The position numbers and the translations under genes were made by a program. This document shows positions 14,173-22,052 of a DNA stretch of 22,447 nt, piece after piece. The notes below the pieces were generated by a model. It was not told the DNA's origin. It saw only the letters and a list, made by a program, of their open reading frames with translations, and made no database searches. How positions within the stretch are numbered: position 1 is the first letter of the stretch; every line of letters begins with the position of its first letter. The stretch is taken from assembly GCA_023390675.1 (NCBI GenBank), contig JAEWCK010000096.1:1-22447 (forward strand), in the 5' to 3' direction. This stretch comes from Pseudomonadota bacterium. GTDB lineage: Bacteria; Pseudomonadota; Alphaproteobacteria; Sphingomonadales; Sphingomonadaceae.

Positions 14173-14194
14173 CGCGCTGAATTAGGCCAGCGCG
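14173..14194. terminator. Hairpin between convergent small gene and map
   Basis: CGCGCTG and CAGCGCG form a perfect 7-bp stem with an 8-nt loop in the 45-nt gap between the convergent 73-residue gene and map. There is no T-tract in either direction. A shared bidirectional terminator is plausible from position but unproven. Confidence 0.35.
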
Positions 14195-14205
14195 ACCCAA
14201 GCCGC

Positions 14206-15030
14206 TCAATAAGGCGGCCGGTCGAGGCCCTTCGGGCTCTTGGTGAAGATCTCGCAGCCGGTCTCGGTAATGCCGATCGAATGCTCGAACTGGGCCGAGA
14301 GCGAGCGGTCGCGCGTCACGGCGGTCCAGCCATCGTCCAACAGCTTCACGTCGGGGCGGCCGATGTTGATCATCGGCTCGACGGTGAAGAACATGCCGGG
14401 CCTGAGCTCGGGGCCGGTGCCCGGACGGCCGACATGGACGACTTCGGGCGCGTCGTGGAAGACCTGGCCGAGCCCGTGCCCGCAGAAATCGCGGACCACG
14501 CCGTAGCGATGCTTCTCGGCGTGCCGCTGGATCGCATGGCCGATATCGCCGAGGTGATTGCCGGGCTTCGCCTGCTCGAGCCCGAGCATCAGGCATTCGT
14601 AGGTGACGTCGACGAGACGGCGCGCCTTGATCGGCACGTCGCCGACCAGGAACATCCGGCTGGTGTCGCCGTGCCAGCCGCCCAGCATCGGCGTCACGTC
14701 GATATTGACGATGTCGCCGTCGCGGAGCGTGCGCTCGCCGGGGATGCCGTGGCACACGACATGGTTGATCGAGATGCAGCAGCTGTGCGTGTAGCCGCGA
14801 TAGCCGAGTGTCGCGGGCACGCCGCCGCCCGCCACGCTCATCTCGCGAACGATGTCGTCGAGTTCGGCGGTCGTCACCCCCGGCACGACATGCGGCACCA
14901 GCGCGTCGAGGATCTCGGCGGCAAGGCGCCCGGCCTTGCGCATGCCCTCGAAGCCCTCGGGCCCGTGCAGCTTGATCACGCCGTCGCGGGTCTGGGGCAT
15001 CTCGGCGGTAACGGTCACATACTCGGTCAT
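14206..15030 (-). CDS. map: Methionine aminopeptidase type I
   Basis: A 274-residue cytoplasmic metalloenzyme that removes the initiator methionine from new proteins. The pita-bread fold residues are visible: the His in GYRGYTHSCCIS, the metal ligands in DIVNIDVTPMLGGWHGDTSRMF (both Asp), the His in FCGHGLGQVFHDAP, the Glu in MFFTVEPMI and the Glu in QFEHSI. Start ATG 15030 overlaps the stop of the upstream PqqB-like pseudogene (ATGA). A possible -10 element TATATC ends exactly 6 nt before this ATG, which would give a leaderless message independent of the broken upstream gene. The open frame runs further upstream without similarity. Confidence 0.97.
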   Translation of the reverse strand: MTEYVTVTAEMPQTRDGVIKLHGPEGFEGMRKAGRLAAEILDALVPHVVPGVTTAELDDIVREMSVAGGGVPATLGYRGYTHSCCISINHVVCHGIPGERTLRDGDIVNIDVTPMLGGWHGDTSRMFLVGDVPIKARRLVDVTYECLMLGLEQAKPGNHLGDIGHAIQRHAEKHRYGVVRDFCGHGLGQVFHDAPEVVHVGRPGTGPELRPGMFFTVEPMINIGRPDVKLLDDGWTAVTRDRSLSAQFEHSIGITETGCEIFTKSPKGLDRPPY

Positions 15031-15977
15031 TGGGGCGATATAGGCGCGTCGGCGGCGGGTTGCGAGAGGCAGAATCGCTCGCCGAGCGCCGCGACGCCGA
15101 AGCCCTTGGCGAGAATTTCCCTCCGCGCGGCGGAGTCGGCGAAGCGCGCCTGGTTGGTGTGATTGAGGTGGATGAAGCGCACCCGCCGCCTGAGCTCCGG
15201 CGGCAGTGCTGCGAGCCGGGCCATCGTCTGAACGACGCGCGGGTGCGGGACAGTGGCGGCGAGTGCCGGCGGCAATTCGGAATCGTCGAAGAAGGTCGCG
15301 TCGATATAGGCCACCCCGACCCTCGCGATCAGATCCTCGATCCGCATGCCCATGCGGCTCTCCCACAAATCCCAGCTGTCGACGTCGGGAAGGAACAGTG
15401 CCTTGCCGCCGGTGCCCGAGATCAGGAAGCCGACCGTCTCCGAAAATTCGTCGCGGTGCGGAACAGGGAGCGGCATGACCGAAAGCCCGGGCGCAAACGC
15501 CTCGGGCTTGTTCGCGGCGAGCGTCCGCAGCGCGATGTTGTTGAGGCTCACCAGCTGGCTCCACGGCCCGTTCCTGGTCAGGAATTCGGACATGCGCGGC
15601 ATCGCATAGACGGGAATGCCGCGGGTGCCCGCGGATTCGCGCCCGAGGAACATCAGCCCGGCATAATGGCCGATATGCGCATGCGTCAGGAAGATGCCGT
15701 CGATCCCGAGACCGGGCTCGCGCGACGGGTCGTGCGCGTCGAGCCATTCGAGTTGCTCGCGCAGATCGGGCGTCGCGTCGAACAGATAGCGCTTGCCCGT
15801 CGCGCGATCGACCAAGGCGAGCGCCGATGCCCAGGCGCGCAGCGATGGATCGCGCTACGCCGGGTCCCCGGGATGGCCGATCTGCGGCGTTCCCGCGTCC
15901 TGGGAGGTACCGAGCACGACCAGCTCGGCCTGGCATGGCGCGGCCGCGAGCGCGAAGGCGAAAAGCGCGGAGAGCAT
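15027..15977 (-). pseudogene. PqqB-like metallo-beta-lactamase-fold protein, interrupted by an in-frame TAG
   Basis: Read from ATG 15977, the frame encodes a signal peptide (MLSALFAFALAAAPCQA), then ELVVLGTSQDAGTPQIGHPG, then hits TAG at codon 41 (15857-15855), and continues in the same frame for 275 codons to a stop at 15027. The remainder is a metallo-beta-lactamase fold with THAHIGHYAGL in the place of the HxHxDH motif and resembles PqqB and related proteins. Both sides of the stop match the same family, so this is one gene with a nonsense codon; TGG (Trp) to TAG is the simplest origin. A shortened product could start at TTG 15815 but would lack the first strands and the export signal. A sequencing error is possible. 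There are no other pqq genes in the window, so a role in PQQ synthesis is doubtful. Confidence 0.8.
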
Positions 15978-16021
15978 CTGCCTACGCTAGGCGCGTCGCT
16001 CGCTTCGGTCTATGCGGAGGC

Positions 16022-16777
16022 ATGAGCGAGCGGATCTGGACGGCGGCCCTGGTGGTGATCGGCGACGAGATCCTCTCCGGCCGCACGCAGGACAAGAACG
16101 TCGCGCAGCTCGCCTCGTGGCTCAACGTCCAGGGCATTCGCCTCGCCGAAGTGCGCGTGGTGCCCGACGTGCAGGCCGCTATCGTCGAGGCGGTCAACGC
16201 GCTGCGGGCCCGCAACGACTATCTGTTCACCACCGGCGGGATCGGCCCGACGCATGACGACATCACCGTCGATGCGATCGCCGCGGCGCTGGGCGTCGAG
16301 GTCGTGATCCATCCGCAAGCCCGCGCGGTGCTCGAGCGCTATTACGAGACGCGCGGCGGGCTGACCGACGCGCGGCTGCGCATGGCGCGCGTGCCCGAGG
16401 GGGCCGAGCTGATTCCCAACCGCATGTCGGGCGCGCCCGGCATCCGCATCGGCAACGTCTTCGTCCTCGCCGGCGTACCGCACATCGCCGCGGGGATGCT
16501 CGACGCGCTCACCGGCACGCTCGAAGGCGGGCTGCCGGTGCTTTCGCATACGGTCGGCAGCTGGGTTGCCGAAAGCGAGGTCGCCGAGATGCTGCGCGAC
16601 ACGGAGCGCGCGCACGAAGGCGTGGCGATCGGTAGCTATCCCTTTTTCCGCGATGGCCGCGTCGGCGCCAATTTCGTGGTGCGCGCGACCGAGCAAGCGC
16701 GCGTCGATGCCTGCATCGCCGCACTGATCGCGGGACTCGAAATGCTGGGGCGCGAACCGGTGGATGGAGGTATCTAG
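16022..16777 (+). CDS. CinA-like competence/damage-inducible protein A, MoCF-fold domain
   Basis: A 251-residue protein with the molybdopterin-binding MoCF fold found in MoeA/MogA and at the N-terminus of CinA. Motifs: VVIGDEILSGRTQDKN (11-26) and TTGGIGPTHDDIT (70-82). It has no C-terminal PncC-type nicotinamide-nucleotide amidase domain, so it is a short, single-domain version; the full CinA is about 400 residues. In the family this domain carries ADP-ribose or NMN-related pyrophosphatase activity, but the role of stand-alone forms is uncertain. ATG 16022 has GGAGG directly before it. It is divergent from the PqqB-like pseudogene across 44 nt, with CCTACGCTAGG in the gap as a possible shared -10 region. 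Confidence 0.88.
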   Translation: MSERIWTAALVVIGDEILSGRTQDKNVAQLASWLNVQGIRLAEVRVVPDVQAAIVEAVNALRARNDYLFTTGGIGPTHDDITVDAIAAALGVEVVIHPQARAVLERYYETRGGLTDARLRMARVPEGAELIPNRMSGAPGIRIGNVFVLAGVPHIAAGMLDALTGTLEGGLPVLSHTVGSWVAESEVAEMLRDTERAHEGVAIGSYPFFRDGRVGANFVVRATEQARVDACIAALIAGLEMLGREPVDGGI

Positions 16778-16803
16778 CCGGCACGCAAAAGGGGAGGGGC
16801 GAG

Positions 16804-18090
16804 ATGGACAAGCTGCAACGGCCGTTCGGATTCTGGACCGCGACTGCGTTGGTGGTCGGGGGAATGATCGGGTCGGGCATCTTCGCGTTGCCTTCGCAAG
16901 TCGCGCCCTTCGGCTGGACGGGCGTAGTGGCGTGGATGGCGGCGATCGCGGGGGCGATGCTGCTCGCCTGGACGCTGGCCGGGCTCGCCGCCGCGCGGCC
17001 CGATGCGACCGGCGTGGTGGCGATCTGCGCCGATGCGCTGGGACCGCTCGCCGGCGTGCTGGTCGGCTGGGCCTATTGGGTGGGCGTGTGGTCGGCCAAC
17101 GCCTTCATCGCGCTGACCGCGGCGCGCTATCTCGGCTATTTCTGGCCGGCGCTCGTCGCCACACCCCTGACGACCGTGGCGACCGCGGTCGTGGTGATCT
17201 GGGCGATCACCTTGCTCAACCTCGACGGCGCGCGCACCGCCGGGCGCTTCCAGGTCCTGACCACCGCGCTCAAGCTGCTGCCGCTCGCTGCAATTGTCGT
17301 GCTGCTCCTGGGCTTCACGCTCGCGGGCGGCGGGCAATTCCGGCAGGAGGCGCATCCCGCGTTCGAATGGAGCCAGCTCACGCCCGCGCTGACGTTGGTG
17401 TTCTTCGCGCTGGTCGGGTTCGAAGGCGCGAGCATCGCCGCCGAGCGCGTTCGCGATCCCGCGCGCAACGTCGTGCGCGCCACGCTCGCCGGCGTGGCGC
17501 TGACCGGCATGCTCTACATCATCGTCTGCACCGGCATCGTCCTCGCCATGCCGGGTGCGGCGATCGCCAATGCCAATGCGCCGGTGGCGCTGTTCGTCCA
17601 GACCTATTGGGGCGAGGGCGCCGGGCTGCTCGTCGCCGCGTTCGCCGCAATCGCGACGATCGGCTGCCTCAACGGCTGGGTGCTCGTCCAGGGCGAGGTC
17701 CCGCTCGGCATGGCGCGCGCGGGCGTCCTGCCCCGCTGGATTGCCAGGACCAATCGCCGCGACGTGCCGGTCGCCGTGATCCTGCTGTCGAGCACCCTCG
17801 CGACCGTGCTCGTCCTCAGCAACGCCAACCGCGCGACCGGCGCGCTCTACGATTTCATGCTGCGGATCACCACGGCGGCGACGCTGTGGCTCTATCTCGG
17901 CGCGTGCCTGTCGGCGCTGGTGCTCGGCGTGCGGCGTGCGGCGGCGGGGCTGGGGCTCGCCTTCGGGCTGTGGGCTTTGTGGGGCGCGGGGCTCGAGGCA
18001 GTGGCGTGGAGCGTGGCGCTGATGCTGACCGCGCTGCCGCTTTATTGGACGACGCGCCGCCCGCTGGCCTTTGCGCCCGCAGAGGGATAA
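16804..18090 (+). CDS. APC-family amino acid permease
   Basis: A 428-residue inner-membrane transporter with about 12 spans and the amino acid-polyamine-organocation signature GGMIGSGIFALP (19-30) in the first, broken helix, where substrate backbone groups bind. FFALVGFEGASIAAERVRDPARN (about 200-222), the span 6 region and the following loop, is also typical of this family. Start ATG 16804 is preceded by GGGGAGGGGCGAG. The substrate cannot be assigned; the overall pattern is nearest the YjeH/arginine-agmatine antiporter-like groups. It may be first in a run with ctaA, cutA and the exported protein, since the gap to ctaA is only about 10 nt. Confidence 0.88.
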   Translation: MDKLQRPFGFWTATALVVGGMIGSGIFALPSQVAPFGWTGVVAWMAAIAGAMLLAWTLAGLAAARPDATGVVAICADALGPLAGVLVGWAYWVGVWSANAFIALTAARYLGYFWPALVATPLTTVATAVVVIWAITLLNLDGARTAGRFQVLTTALKLLPLAAIVVLLLGFTLAGGGQFRQEAHPAFEWSQLTPALTLVFFALVGFEGASIAAERVRDPARNVVRATLAGVALTGMLYIIVCTGIVLAMPGAAIANANAPVALFVQTYWGEGAGLLVAAFAAIATIGCLNGWVLVQGEVPLGMARAGVLPRWIARTNRRDVPVAVILLSSTLATVLVLSNANRATGALYDFMLRITTAATLWLYLGACLSALVLGVRRAAAGLGLAFGLWALWGAGLEAVAWSVALMLTALPLYWTTRRPLAFAPAEG

Positions 18091-18100
18091 GCGCGCGCAG

Positions 18101-19123
18101 ATGCTTCAGATGACTTCGCTTTCGCGCCCGCGCGCGCTCGCCAACTGGCTCTTCGTCGTCGCCGGGCTGATCGTGCTGATGGTCGTGATCGGCGGCATCA
18201 CCCGGCTCACCGAATCGGGCTTGTCGATCACCGAATGGAAGCCGATCTCGGGCGTGATCCCGCCCTTGACCGACGCGCAGTGGCAGGCCGAGTTCGATCA
18301 TTACAAGCGCATCCCCGAATATCAGCAGATCAACCGCGGGATGAGCCTCACGGGGTTCAAGGCGATCTTCTTCTGGGAATATCTCCACCGGCTGCTCGGC
18401 CGCCTGATCGGCGTCGCCTTCGCGCTGCCGCTCATCTGGTTCGCCGTGAAGCGGCAGATCCCGCGCGGCTATGGCTGGCGGCTCGTCGCCTTGCTCGCAT
18501 TGGGCGGGCTGCAGGGCGCGATCGGCTGGTGGATGGTCAAGTCGGGGCTGAGCGTCCGCACCGACGTCAGCCATATTCGCCTTGCGATCCACTTGCTCAC
18601 AGCGTTGGTGCTCCTCGCCGGCATCGTCTGGACCGCGCTCGATCTGCGCGCGCTCGCCCGCAATTCGGGATCGCGCCCCGCGCGGCTGACCGGGCTCGGC
18701 GCCGCGACGCTGGTCGTGCTCTTCGTCCAGCTGATGTTCGGCGCGCTCGTCGCGGGGCTCAACGCCGGGCTCGTCACCGATCAATGGCCGCTGATGAACG
18801 GCCGCTTCTTTCCCGGCCAGACCCAGGCGGGCGAGAGCTTCGGCTACGCATTGTTCAACGATCCGGCGGTCGTCCATTTCGTCCACCGCTGGTGGGCCTG
18901 GGTGGCGGTGGCGATGCTGATCGTCCTCGCCCGCGCCGCGCGCCGGATCGACCGCCGCGCCTCGATCGCGATCCACAGCGCCTTCGGGCTGCAGATCCTG
19001 CTCGGCATCGCGACGGTGATGAGCGGCGTGCCGATCTGGCTCGCCGCGCTCCATCAGCTCACTGGCGCGCTGCTGCTCGTCGCCACCACCTGGGGGGCGC
19101 ACGCGATCGGCCAGCGGCGGTGA
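18101..19123 (+). CDS. ctaA: Heme A synthase (COX15/CtaA family)
   Basis: A 340-residue, eight-span inner-membrane enzyme that oxidises the C8 methyl of heme O to make heme A for cytochrome c oxidase. Heme-ligand histidines are seen in each half: FFWEYLHRLLGR (H96) and SHIRLAIH (H158, H164) in the first, VHFVHRWWAW and AALHQLTGA in the second. GGITRLTESGLSITEWKPISG near the N-terminus is the hallmark of the alphaproteobacterial and mitochondrial type. I chose ATG 18101; ATG 18110 is close by, and the longer TTG 18071 start overlaps the permease. The stop overlaps the cutA GTG by four bases (GTGA), so the genes are coupled. Confidence 0.95.
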   Translation: MLQMTSLSRPRALANWLFVVAGLIVLMVVIGGITRLTESGLSITEWKPISGVIPPLTDAQWQAEFDHYKRIPEYQQINRGMSLTGFKAIFFWEYLHRLLGRLIGVAFALPLIWFAVKRQIPRGYGWRLVALLALGGLQGAIGWWMVKSGLSVRTDVSHIRLAIHLLTALVLLAGIVWTALDLRALARNSGSRPARLTGLGAATLVVLFVQLMFGALVAGLNAGLVTDQWPLMNGRFFPGQTQAGESFGYALFNDPAVVHFVHRWWAWVAVAMLIVLARAARRIDRRASIAIHSAFGLQILLGIATVMSGVPIWLAALHQLTGALLLVATTWGAHAIGQRR

Positions 19124-19434
19124 GCGACCTCGTGCTCCTCTATTGCACCTTTCCCAGCCGCGCCGAAGCCGAGCGCGTCGCCGAAGCCCTGCTGAACGAG
19201 CGGCTTGCCGCTTGCGTCAACATCCTCGCCCCCTGCGCCTCGCTCTATCGCTGGGAAGGCAAGCTCGAGCGCGGCGAGGAAGTGCCCGCCTTGTTCAAGA
19301 CGCGCCCGATGCTCGCCGAGCGGCTCCGCGCGCGGATCGCCGAGCTCCACCCTTATGATTTGCCGGTGATCGAGGCATGGCCGGCCGAGGCGGGCCCCGC
19401 CGTCGCCCGATGGATGGCGGCTGAAACCGGCTGA
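19120..19434 (+). CDS. cutA: Divalent-cation tolerance protein CutA
   Basis: A 104-residue trimeric CutA1 protein with the usual length and order of conserved blocks: LLYCTFPSRAEAERVAEALL, ERLAACVNIL, LYRWEGKLERGEEVPALFKT and LHPYDLPVIEAWP, ending in RWM. Its biochemical role is still unclear; a link to copper tolerance was proposed in E. coli. The start is GTG 19120, within the ctaA stop (GTGA). The next gene starts inside its stop (TGATG). The tight coupling of a metal-related protein to heme A synthesis hints at cytochrome oxidase metallation, but this is only inference. Confidence 0.93.
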   Translation: MSDLVLLYCTFPSRAEAERVAEALLNERLAACVNILAPCASLYRWEGKLERGEEVPALFKTRPMLAERLRARIAELHPYDLPVIEAWPAEAGPAVARWMAAETG

Positions 19435-20225
19435 TGCTCCTCGCCGCCTTCGTCCTCCAGGCAAGCGCGGCGATCTTCGCGCCCCCGCTCGACACGCCGC
19501 TCCGCGTCACCAGCGATCGCATCGAGGACGGCCGGCGCTATTCGGCCGAGCGGCTCGTCCGCTTCCTCGCCGAGCCCGGCGGTTACCGTGCCGAAGTGCG
19601 GATGCGCGGCGCCGCCAGCGATACGCAGGATTTGAGCGGCGCGCTCTACGAGGCTGGCTTCGGCGCGCTCGCCGGACGCCTGCTGGTCTTCCACCTCGAT
19701 TCCGCCGGCACGGTCGTCGCGGTCGACGACATGGCTGCGCTGTGGGACATCTTCTGCCGCCGCGTCGGCGAAGTCGCCGCGGCACGCAAGAGCCTTCCCC
19801 CGGCCGAGGCGGCGAAGCTCGCCGAGCGGATCGCCACGCCGCTCCGCGCGATGCCCGCCGAACGTCAGCGCACGATGCTCTCCTCGTGGATCTCCGCCTT
19901 GATCGCGTCCGAGGCGGGCGAGGCGCCGGGCACGAAGACGGTGCGCGTGCCGGGCACGTCGCCGTTCGGTCGGCCCGTTGCGCTCGAAGGCGCGCGGACG
20001 ATCGTCCGCCTCGCCGGCGGGCGCCTGCGCAGCACGACGCGCGCCTCGGCCGATGTGGAGGACGGCGCGCGCAAGGGGCATGTCGACTACGACCTGACCA
20101 GCGAGATCGACTCGCGCACCGGCCTTTTCGTGACCAGCACGCTCGTCACGCGCACGCGTTCGGACGCCGGCGAGAGCGCCCGCACGACCATCCTCAAGGT
20201 GGAGCGCGCTGCCACCGGAGAATGA
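19434..20225 (+). CDS. Exported protein of unknown function
   Basis: A 263-residue protein with a short hydrophobic N-terminus (MLLAAFVLQASAAIFA), which looks like a signal peptide lacking the usual positive charge, so it is probably periplasmic. After it come DTPLRVTSDRIEDGRRYSAE and alternating hydrophobic strands, suggesting a beta-rich fold; residues 110-160 are helical and Ala-rich. I recognise no family. It contains no obvious catalytic motif. Its ATG overlaps the cutA stop by one base (TGATG), so it is the last gene of the ctaA-cutA run, and its stop codon lies at the edge of a 24-nt inverted repeat. Confidence 0.8.
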   Translation: MLLAAFVLQASAAIFAPPLDTPLRVTSDRIEDGRRYSAERLVRFLAEPGGYRAEVRMRGAASDTQDLSGALYEAGFGALAGRLLVFHLDSAGTVVAVDDMAALWDIFCRRVGEVAAARKSLPPAEAAKLAERIATPLRAMPAERQRTMLSSWISALIASEAGEAPGTKTVRVPGTSPFGRPVALEGARTIVRLAGGRLRSTTRASADVEDGARKGHVDYDLTSEIDSRTGLFVTSTLVTRTRSDAGESARTTILKVERAATGE

Positions 20226-20246
20226 CAGGTATCTTGATACCCGTCA
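20223..20246. repeat. 24-nt near-perfect inverted repeat over the stop codon before rplM
   Basis: TGACAGGTATC (20223-20233), TT, GATACCCGTCA (20236-20246): 11-bp arms with one mismatch, including the core GGTATC/GATACC. It begins at the TGA of the exported-protein gene, about 110 nt before rplM. No T-tract follows directly. It may be a terminator stem without a good tail or an operator for the ribosomal protein unit. A TTGACT at 20264-20269 is a possible -35 of rplM, but I see no good -10. Confidence 0.45.
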
Positions 20247-20354
20247 GCAAAGCCGCACTTTTCTTGACTTTTCCCGGGCGAATCGTCAAAGGCCGCTCAA
20301 CCGCGCTGCCCGTCTGGGCGGCGCGCTTGCGTTTCATACTGGAAAGGTCTCGCC

Positions 20355-20834
20355 ATGAAGGCGCTGATGAAGACCACCAAGTCGGTCAAGCCGGCCGAGG
20401 TGGAGAAGAAGTGGCACATCGTCGATGCCGATGGCCTCGTGGTCGGTCGCGCCGCGGTGGTGATCGCCAATGTGCTGCGCGGCAAGCACAAGACCAGCTT
20501 CACTCCGCACGTCGATTGCGGTGACAATGTCATCGTCATCAATGCGGACAAGATCAAGTTCACGGGCCGCAAGCTCGCGCAGAAGGTCTACTACAAGCAC
20601 ACCGGCTATGCCGGCGGCATCAAGGAGATCACTGCGGGCAAGGTGCTCGAGGGCCGCTTCCCCGAGCGCGTGCTCGAAAAGGCCGTGGAGCGCATGATCC
20701 CGCGCGGTCCGCTCGGCCGCCAGCAGATGCGCAACCTGCGCATCTATGCCGGCGCGGAGCATCCGCACGAAGCGCAGAACCCCGAAGTCCTCGATATCGC
20801 GGCGATGAGCCGCAAGAACAAGGTGGGCGCGTAA
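20355..20834 (+). CDS. rplM: 50S ribosomal protein L13
   Basis: A 159-residue ribosomal protein L13, which binds 23S rRNA early in 50S assembly. Conserved parts are KKWHIVDADGLVVGRAA (18-34), the lysine-rich RGKHKTSFTPHVDCGDNVIV, KVYYKHTGYAGGIKE and RMIPRGPLGRQQMRNL, ending in a short basic tail. ATG 20355 has GGAAAGG about 8 nt upstream. The stop TAA shares its last base with the rpsI ATG (TAATG), the normal coupled rplM-rpsI arrangement. Confidence 0.99.
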   Translation: MKALMKTTKSVKPAEVEKKWHIVDADGLVVGRAAVVIANVLRGKHKTSFTPHVDCGDNVIVINADKIKFTGRKLAQKVYYKHTGYAGGIKEITAGKVLEGRFPERVLEKAVERMIPRGPLGRQQMRNLRIYAGAEHPHEAQNPEVLDIAAMSRKNKVGA

Positions 20835-21373
20835 TGTCCGATAATCGCCAGTCCCTTTCCGATCTCGGCGCGATCGCCGCCGGCGAAGCGCCTGCGGCCG
20901 CTCCGGCCAGCGCCGACGAGTATCTGAACGCGCCGGCCGCTCCGGCCGTGTCGACCACGCCGCTGCGCCAGCAGGAGCTCGACAAGTTCGGCCGCGCCTA
21001 TGCGACCGGCCGCCGCAAGGATGCCGTCGCCCGCGTGTGGCTCAAGCCCGGCACCGGCAAGATCACGATCAACGGTCGCGATCAGGAAGTCTATTTCGCG
21101 CGTCCGACGCTGCGCCTCGTCATCAACCAGCCGTTCGGCGTCGCCGAGCGCGAGGGCCAGTATGACGTGGTCTGCACCGTCAAGGGCGGCGGGCTTTCGG
21201 GCCAGGCCGGCGCGGTCAAGCACGGCATCAGCCAGGCGCTGACCAAGTTCGAGCCGGTGCTCCGCGCCCCGGTCAAGGCCGCCGGGTTCCTGACCCGCGA
21301 CAGCCGCACGGTGGAGCGCAAGAAGTACGGCAAGGCCAAGGCGCGCCGCAGCTTCCAGTTCTCGAAGCGCTGA
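20834..21373 (+). CDS. rpsI: 30S ribosomal protein S9, with N-terminal extension
   Basis: A 179-residue S9. The conserved body begins at about residue 55 (YATGRRKDAVARVWLKPG) and includes TVKGGGLSGQAGAVKHGISQAL and RDSRTVERKKYGKAKARR, ending in QFSKR, whose C-terminal tail reaches the tRNA in the P site. The first 50 or so residues are an acidic Ala/Pro-rich extension absent from E. coli S9 (130 residues); extended S9 is known in alphaproteobacteria, though this one seems long. The start ATG 20834 is fixed by its overlap with the rplM stop. A strong terminator follows. Confidence 0.98.
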   Translation: MSDNRQSLSDLGAIAAGEAPAAAPASADEYLNAPAAPAVSTTPLRQQELDKFGRAYATGRRKDAVARVWLKPGTGKITINGRDQEVYFARPTLRLVINQPFGVAEREGQYDVVCTVKGGGLSGQAGAVKHGISQALTKFEPVLRAPVKAAGFLTRDSRTVERKKYGKAKARRSFQFSKR

Positions 21374-21392
21374 TCCGGCTTCAGCCAAATCG

Positions 21393-21425
21393 AAAGGGCG
21401 GTCCGGCAACGGGCCGCCCTTTTGC
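21393..21425 (+). terminator. Intrinsic terminator after rpsI
   Basis: AAAGGGCGGTCCG (21393-21405) and CGGGCCGCCCTTT (21410-21422) form a 13-bp stem with one G-U pair and a GCAA tetraloop, ending in a TTTT run followed by GCTTT. It starts 20 nt after the rpsI stop and closes the rplM-rpsI unit. Confidence 0.9.
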
Positions 21426-21454
21426 TTTGGGCGTCGCGCGGATAGCGCTACTGC

Positions 21455-21937
21455 ATGCCCGCCTGGACATCCCCCGCCGCCGAAATCGTGTCGTTCCTCA
21501 AAAGCATCGGCATCGCCGTCACCCCCGGGCCGGTGGCCGACAGCTTCCTGCCCGGGATCGCGATCCGCGACGGTAGCATCGTCGCGGACCCGGAACGCGG
21601 GTTCGAGCCCGGCGACCTGCTCCACGAGGCCGGCCATATCGCGCTCGCCGATCCCGCCGCCCGCGCGAGCCTGTGCGTGGTGGAGGACGGCCCCGCCGAG
21701 GAAATGGCCGTGCTCGCCTGGTCCTACGCCGCCGCGCTGGCGATCGGGCTCGATCCGCACCTGCTGTTCCACGCGAACGGCTATCGCGGCGAAGGGCCGT
21801 GGCTCGCCGAGCAGTTCATGCGCGGCGCGCTGATCGGCGTGCCGATGCTGCAATATCATGGCCTCTGCGCCGAGCCGCACCGGGCCGACGCGCTCGGCCT
21901 TCCCGCTTATCCCCAAATGGCGCGCTGGCTGCGCTAG
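21455..21937 (+). CDS. Putative HEAGH-motif zinc metallopeptidase-like protein
   Basis: A 160-residue soluble protein without a signal peptide. The motif DLLHEAGHIAL (H57-E58-x-x-H61) has the HExxH form of zinc metallopeptidases, and E82/E83 in AEEMAVLAWSYA, about 21 residues later, could supply a third ligand as in gluzincins or ImmA-like proteins. I do not recognise a named family and activity is unproven. There is no Shine-Dalgarno; TAGCGC ends exactly 6 nt before ATG 21455, so the message may be leaderless. The gene stands alone between the rpsI terminator and the next gene. Confidence 0.75.
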   Translation: MPAWTSPAAEIVSFLKSIGIAVTPGPVADSFLPGIAIRDGSIVADPERGFEPGDLLHEAGHIALADPAARASLCVVEDGPAEEMAVLAWSYAAALAIGLDPHLLFHANGYRGEGPWLAEQFMRGALIGVPMLQYHGLCAEPHRADALGLPAYPQMARWLR

Positions 21938-22052
21938 CGGCGTCCCGTTTCGTGCCGCCTGTTCCAACGCGGGGCGATGCCGGCGCCGGAACGCGCTGGC
22001 GCCGCGCGATACGTGCCAGCTATCCTTTGCATTCAAGGTCTTGGGGGTAGCG

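Noticed and set aside
16022..16777. cinA-like gene as a truncated full-length CinA
   Set aside because: The frame ends in a normal stop with no PncC-type remnant downstream, and single-domain forms are common, so it is not called a pseudogene.
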